A program made the translations under genes and the position numbers. Shown in pieces: positions 4,773 through 8,194 of a stretch of DNA of 8,194 nt. The notes below the pieces were generated by a model that did no database searches, was not told the origin of the DNA, and saw only the letters and a list, made by a program, of their open reading frames with translations. Source of the stretch: an uncultured Verrucomicrobiales bacterium (lineage in GTDB: Bacteria > Verrucomicrobiota > Verrucomicrobiae > Limisphaerales > CANJSG01); NCBI GenBank assembly GCA_946480965.1, contig CAMLMI010000204.1:1-8194 (forward strand). Direction: 5' to 3'. Position 1 is the first letter of the stretch. Each line of letters begins with the position of its first letter.

Positions 4773-6041
4773 ATGACAATGTTGCTGCTGGAACGCTGGC
4801 GCGAGGTGCTCTCGCGGAACGCCCCCAAGCCCGCGCTCTTCGACCCGGCGACGGGCCGCCGCTGGACGTTTGCCGAGCTGGACTCCGCGGCCCGCCTTCT
4901 CCCCAGCACTCCCGCTCCTCTGCCGCTCCGCCCTGCGGGCAATGGCCCCGGCTTCCTCCTGGACGTGCTGCATGCTTGGCAGGCCGGCCGCGTGCTCCAG
5001 CCGCTGGAATCCGGCCAGAGCGCAGCCACGCTCCCGGAGATTCCCTCCGGCATCGTCCACTTGAAGACCACCTCGGCCTCCAGCGGTCCAGCCCGTCTCG
5101 TCGCCTTCACCGCCGAGCAACTGGTCGCCGACGCGGACAACATCGTCGCCACGATGGGACTGACGCCCGAATGGCCGAACCTCGCCGCCATCTCGCTGGC
5201 GCATTCCTACGGCTTCTCGAACCTGGTGCTGCCGCTCCTGCTCCACGGCGTTCCGCTCGTGCTCGCGCCGTCGCCGTTGCCCGAGGCCGTGCGTCGCGCG
5301 CAGGACGGATTCGCCGCGCTGACCCTTCCCGGAGTGCCCGCGCTCTGGAAGGCATGGGACGAGGCGGGCGCCATCACGCCGTCGATCCGGCTCGCGCTCT
5401 CCGCCGGTGCGCCGTTGCCGGTCCCGCTGGAGCAAGCGATCCACGCGCGGCACGGCTTGAAGGTGCACAACTTCTACGGTTCCTCGGAATGCGGCGGCAT
5501 CGCCTACGACGCCACGGAAGAACCCCGCACCGAAAACGCCTTCGTCGGACGCGCCCTGCACCGCACCGGACTTTCGGTGAACGACGCGGGCTGCTTGGAA
5601 GTGAGCGGACCGGCGGTCGGCTCCGGCTACTTGCCACCCGAAGCGGACACGTTGGGCAACGGCGTCTTCCGCACCTCCGACCTGGCCGAGATCGTGGACG
5701 GCAACGTCTTCCTGCGGGGCCGGGCGGGCGACGTGATCAACGTGGCCGGCCGCAAGCTCCACCCGGAAGCGGTGGAGCGCGTGCTGGAGCAACATCCGGC
5801 GGTGAAACGTTGTCTCGTCCTTGGCCTGCCCGACCGCGATCGCTCCGAGAAGGTCGCCGCCATCGTCCATCCCGCCGGCGCGGTGGAAGCGGAGTCGCTC
5901 CGGCAGTTCCTCCAGGAACGCCTGGCCGGTTGGCAGGTGCCGCGCGAATGGTGGCTCACCGACACGCTGGAGGCCGACACCCGCGGCAAGCTCTCGCGGG
6001 CGGGCTGGCGGGAGCGGTTCCGGGCGAGGACGGATGCGTAG
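4773..6041 (+). CDS. AMP-forming acyl-CoA synthetase / ligase family (short ANL enzyme)
   Basis: The 422-residue product is an ANL-superfamily adenylate-forming enzyme, which activates a carboxylic acid with ATP to an acyl-AMP and usually passes it to CoA or a carrier-protein thiol. Motifs in order: phosphate loop KTTSASSGPARL (98-109, normally TSGTTGxPK), HSYGF (144-148), FYGSSECGG (234-242, the A5 motif), FRTSDLAEI (299-307, the A7 Asp303), FLRGRAGDVINVAGRKLHP (313-331, hinge A8), and RGKLSR (404-409) with the catalytic A10 lysine Lys406. Typical members are 500-550 residues; the shortage is in the N-terminal subdomain, where only about 95 residues precede the phosphate loop. The substrate cannot be told. 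ATG 4773 is chosen; a second ATG lies two codons in. It is divergent from the lipoprotein gene and converges on the membrane protein gene with a 13-base gap. No carrier protein or synthase lies beside it. Confidence 0.88.
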   Translation: MTMLLLERWREVLSRNAPKPALFDPATGRRWTFAELDSAARLLPSTPAPLPLRPAGNGPGFLLDVLHAWQAGRVLQPLESGQSAATLPEIPSGIVHLKTTSASSGPARLVAFTAEQLVADADNIVATMGLTPEWPNLAAISLAHSYGFSNLVLPLLLHGVPLVLAPSPLPEAVRRAQDGFAALTLPGVPALWKAWDEAGAITPSIRLALSAGAPLPVPLEQAIHARHGLKVHNFYGSSECGGIAYDATEEPRTENAFVGRALHRTGLSVNDAGCLEVSGPAVGSGYLPPEADTLGNGVFRTSDLAEIVDGNVFLRGRAGDVINVAGRKLHPEAVERVLEQHPAVKRCLVLGLPDRDRSEKVAAIVHPAGAVEAESLRQFLQERLAGWQVPREWWLTDTLEADTRGKLSRAGWRERFRARTDA

Positions 6042-6054
6042 GCCGTTTCGGGCT

Positions 6055-6528
6055 TCAATCCAGGAACCAGTTCAGAAACGGACCGGGCGCGAGCGAAGCC
6101 AGGGCCCAAGCGACGAACGCGGCAGCGGCGAAGACGAGGCAATAAACCGACAGCGGCCGTGTGCGCGGATGCGCCAGGCCAACGAGGAACAGCACCGGCA
6201 CCGCGTAGGCGGCTCCGATGCTCAAGGCGATGAAGGCCCAGACAACGTGGCCCAAGAGACTCGACACACCGGTCAACTGCGCGCCGAACTCCGGCCAGCG
6301 CCCGTGCGAGAAGCGCACCTGGAGCACCAGCGCGTAGAAGCAGGCGATTCCCAGCACGGACGGCAGCGCCGCCCAGAAGAAGCCACGAAGCGTCAGCCGC
6401 GCGCGCAGGTCGCGCCAGACCGCGAACGGGGCGGAGGTGGCGCGTTCGGCGTGATAGACGCCCACCGAGTAGCCGCCGAGCGCGAGAAGCGTTCCCGCCA
6501 AACCGAGGAGCCAGGGTTCCGAGATCAT
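6055..6528 (-). CDS. small polytopic membrane protein, four predicted helices
   Basis: This 157-residue protein is not recognised. Hydrophobic segments lie at about residues 5-25, 50-70, 90-118 and 126-147. The third is long enough to be one tilted helix or a tight hairpin. Basic residues cluster in the loop between helices 1 and 2 (RDLRARLTLR) and again before helix 4 (HPRTRP), which suggests cytoplasmic loops there. The start is the ATG at 6528, giving MISEPWLLG; the frame is open further upstream, but only into the end of the preceding gene. It follows the VIT/VWA gene by 28 bases on the same strand, so the two are probably one transcript, and the membrane protein may assist or anchor the surface protein. 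This link is inferred from position only. Its stop faces the synthetase stop across 13 bases with no hairpin terminator visible. Confidence 0.75.
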   Translation of the reverse strand: MISEPWLLGLAGTLLALGGYSVGVYHAERATSAPFAVWRDLRARLTLRGFFWAALPSVLGIACFYALVLQVRFSHGRWPEFGAQLTGVSSLLGHVVWAFIALSIGAAYAVPVLFLVGLAHPRTRPLSVYCLVFAAAAFVAWALASLAPGPFLNWFLD

Positions 6529-6556
6529 GGGAATCGGGATGGAGCTTTCTTCCAAT

Positions 6557-8194
6557 TCAGCGCCGCCGCTTCCGCAGCAGCAGCGCGCCGCCGCCAAGGA
6601 GGAGCAGCAGGCCGGTGGAGGGTTCGGGGATGGTCGGCACGGTGGATTCGGCGACGGGTTCGAGACCGGCTCGTTTGAACTGTTCGACGGTCTCCAGCAC
6701 GACCGCGCCGCTCACGGGCGTGACGAGCTGGTAGCGCGCGGCGGTGGCCACGGCGTCGGCGCGTTGGCGCTGCTTCGCCTGCTCGCGCACCGCGTTCTCG
6801 GCCCAGAGCCGGACGACGTGGCTGGAGCCCTTGATCTCCTGCGGTGCGGTAGCGGGCGGCGCGGCGAAGCGTTCGCGCTGGTAGGCGAAGGTCCGGGCTC
6901 CGGGCTGCCATTGCTGGAAGAGGCGCTCCAGATCGGCGCGCACGCCGCCGATGCGCGGAACGGTCTCCAGCAGGCTGCGGAAGTGGGGCTGCTCGGCGGC
7001 GCGGTTGGGGCCGGGGCCGGTCTGGAGGTCGTGGATCACGGGCATCGCGCCGCCGTTCCAAAGACGCTGCTGGTCGAGCTTCTCCGATTGGTCGAGCGCG
7101 ACGGGTTGCGGGCCGTGGACCCAGACGATGGTGCCGCCGCCATTGGCCAGCTCCACCGCGCGGAGCAAAGCGGCTTGATTGTCCTGACCGCCCGCCGTGT
7201 TCACGCGCCGGAGACGGCGCGCAAGGTCGGTGCGGACTTCGGCGGTCAGCTTGGTCGGGATCAACAGCTCTTCCACGCCGTCCTTGGCCAGAAGCACGGC
7301 CAGCTCGACGCCATCGGGCAAGGCGGCGACGGCCTCGGCAATCTCGGCGCGATGGGCGGCCATCTGGCCCGCGCCGTCGAGCACGAGCACGACGCGCTTG
7401 GGCGTCTCCACAGCGCGGGCCACGATGCTCTGATGGACGACCGCGCCGTCTTCGGTGCGATGGTCGCGGGCCCAGACGGACGCGGGTTGAACGGGGACGC
7501 GGACCAAGGCTTCGGAGCCGCCGAGCCGGGCTTCGGAGATCGAGCCGCGCAGCGACTTGCGGCCGGGTTTGGCGGAGTCGGTCATTTCGAGCAGGCCGGA
7601 GGAAAACTCCACGCCGCCCGGCGCTTCGATCCAGACGGAGTGCTGCGTGGACTCGGGAATGCCGAAGTTGTGCTCGGCGATGTGCGGTAGGCGGAGCGCA
7701 CTTTGGTTCGAGGACACGAGCGTCCACGGAATGGTGAGGCCCATCCGGATCTTCATCGTGCCTCCCTGGGGCGGCACGGGGAAGCACTGCATCAACACGC
7801 GGTCGTTGCCCGCGCTGGTAACGAGCACGGGATCGCGGCGCTGGACGACGGCGACGTCGGTGTAGGCCTTGCGGACCTCGGCGGCTCCGGCGAAGGCGGC
7901 TTCGCGTTCCTCGCCGTTGACCCAGAGCGTGAGGCGCGAGACGACGCCGCCGGGCGGGAGCTGGATCTGGGCGCGGGCTTCGCGGTCCACGGAACTGGCG
8001 TTCTTGAACTCCATGATCCACTCCAGATAGGCCCAGCCCTCGGCGGGATCAGCAAGGCCGTCGAGGCGCGATTGCTGGAGGGTGAGCCCCTTGATCTTCC
8101 CGGCGACAGCGGTGCCGCCGTGGGCCGAATCCCATTCCCAATCCTCCAGGAAATCCCAGCGCCGCGCGGCCGAACCAAGCTGCGGTGGTGGCAC
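6557..8194 (-). CDS. VIT and VWA domain protein with PEP-CTERM anchor, C-terminal part
   Basis: The frame is open at the right edge, so the N-terminus is missing; 545 codons are visible and residue numbers count from the edge. Residues about 55-160 form a VIT domain (EWIMEFKNASSVDREARAQI, then QLPPGGVVSRLTLWVNGE...AEVRKAY, RDPVLV). Residues about 266-390 form a von Willebrand A-like domain beginning RVVLVLDGAGQM. The stretch ARYQLVTPVSGAVVLE (486-501) is the conserved region seen near the end of VIT/VWA proteins. The C-terminus has the full PEP-CTERM signal: VPTIPEPSTG, a hydrophobic helix LLLLLGGGALLL, and the basic tail RKRRR. From family knowledge, exosortases recognise this signal and place the protein at the cell surface. 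The metal-binding DxSxS motif reads DGAGQ, so cation binding by the VWA domain is doubtful. It resembles exosortase-linked VIT proteins that carry extra membrane helices upstream, but that part is not visible. Confidence 0.88.
   Translation of the reverse strand: MPPPQLGSAARRWDFLEDWEWDSAHGGTAVAGKIKGLTLQQSRLDGLADPAEGWAYLEWIMEFKNASSVDREARAQIQLPPGGVVSRLTLWVNGEEREAAFAGAAEVRKAYTDVAVVQRRDPVLVTSAGNDRVLMQCFPVPPQGGTMKIRMGLTIPWTLVSSNQSALRLPHIAEHNFGIPESTQHSVWIEAPGGVEFSSGLLEMTDSAKPGRKSLRGSISEARLGGSEALVRVPVQPASVWARDHRTEDGAVVHQSIVARAVETPKRVVLVLDGAGQMAAHRAEIAEAVAALPDGVELAVLLAKDGVEELLIPTKLTAEVRTDLARRLRRVNTAGGQDNQAALLRAVELANGGGTIVWVHGPQPVALDQSEKLDQQRLWNGGAMPVIHDLQTGPGPNRAAEQPHFRSLLETVPRIGGVRADLERLFQQWQPGARTFAYQRERFAAPPATAPQEIKGSSHVVRLWAENAVREQAKQRQRADAVATAARYQLVTPVSGAVVLETVEQFKRAGLEPVAESTVPTIPEPSTGLLLLLGGGALLLRKRRR

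Noticed and set aside
4740..5870. Upstream extension of the lipoprotein frame to 5870
   Set aside because: This part is antisense to the ANL synthetase, which has clear motifs, and reads as low-complexity Arg/Gly sequence.
6525..8021. Second minus-strand frame of 498 codons and plus-strand frames across the same stretch
   Set aside because: They are shadows of the VIT/VWA gene, which alone shows domain structure and a PEP-CTERM end.

Overview
The window is a high-GC stretch of bacterial chromosome with strong third-position GC in the clear genes. Several things together suggest Verrucomicrobiota or a related PVC-type bacterium: a C-terminal PEP-CTERM sorting signal, a GYF-like domain fused to a molybdopterin enzyme, an elongation factor P whose loop tip is not lysine, and a dispersed inverted repeat built on the GGATGGACAC / CAGATGG theme. 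This assignment is inference. No rRNA, tRNA, transposase, phage gene or CRISPR array was seen.

Layout from left to right. At 1-212 (minus) is the N-terminus of an exported TPR protein. It diverges from efp (428-985, plus), which ends in a strong intrinsic terminator at 1010-1039. From there to about 1506 lies a poorly coding stretch. It holds only a doubtful 57-residue hydrophobic ORF and an 11-bp hairpin that may terminate the operon arriving from the right. A minus-strand molybdenum-cofactor cluster follows, in transcription order: moaC (3571-3113), a small membrane-anchored protein of unknown role (3062-2574), and a long MogA-type protein with a GYF-like N-terminal extension (2565-1507). 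Further upstream on the same strand is a predicted lipoprotein (4739-3825) whose start region contains a dispersed inverted repeat. Divergent from it is a short AMP-forming acyl-CoA synthetase-like gene (4773-6041, plus). It converges, with only 13 bases between stops, on a minus-strand pair: a VIT/VWA protein with a PEP-CTERM anchor (runs off the window at 8194, ends 6557) followed by a small four-helix membrane protein (6528-6055).

How the genes work together. MoaC and MogA catalyse the first-stage completion and the adenylylation step of molybdopterin synthesis, so that cluster has a clear shared pathway, although moaA, moaD and moaE are not in the window. The VIT/VWA protein and the small membrane protein are adjacent and probably co-transcribed, which suggests a surface or envelope role linked to an exosortase encoded elsewhere. 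The synthetase and the lipoprotein have no obvious pathway partner here. No complete novel defence or mobile system was found. The most unusual items are the GYF-MogA fusion, the Asn-tipped EF-P, the VWA domain with a degenerate metal site, and the repeat overlapping the lipoprotein start.
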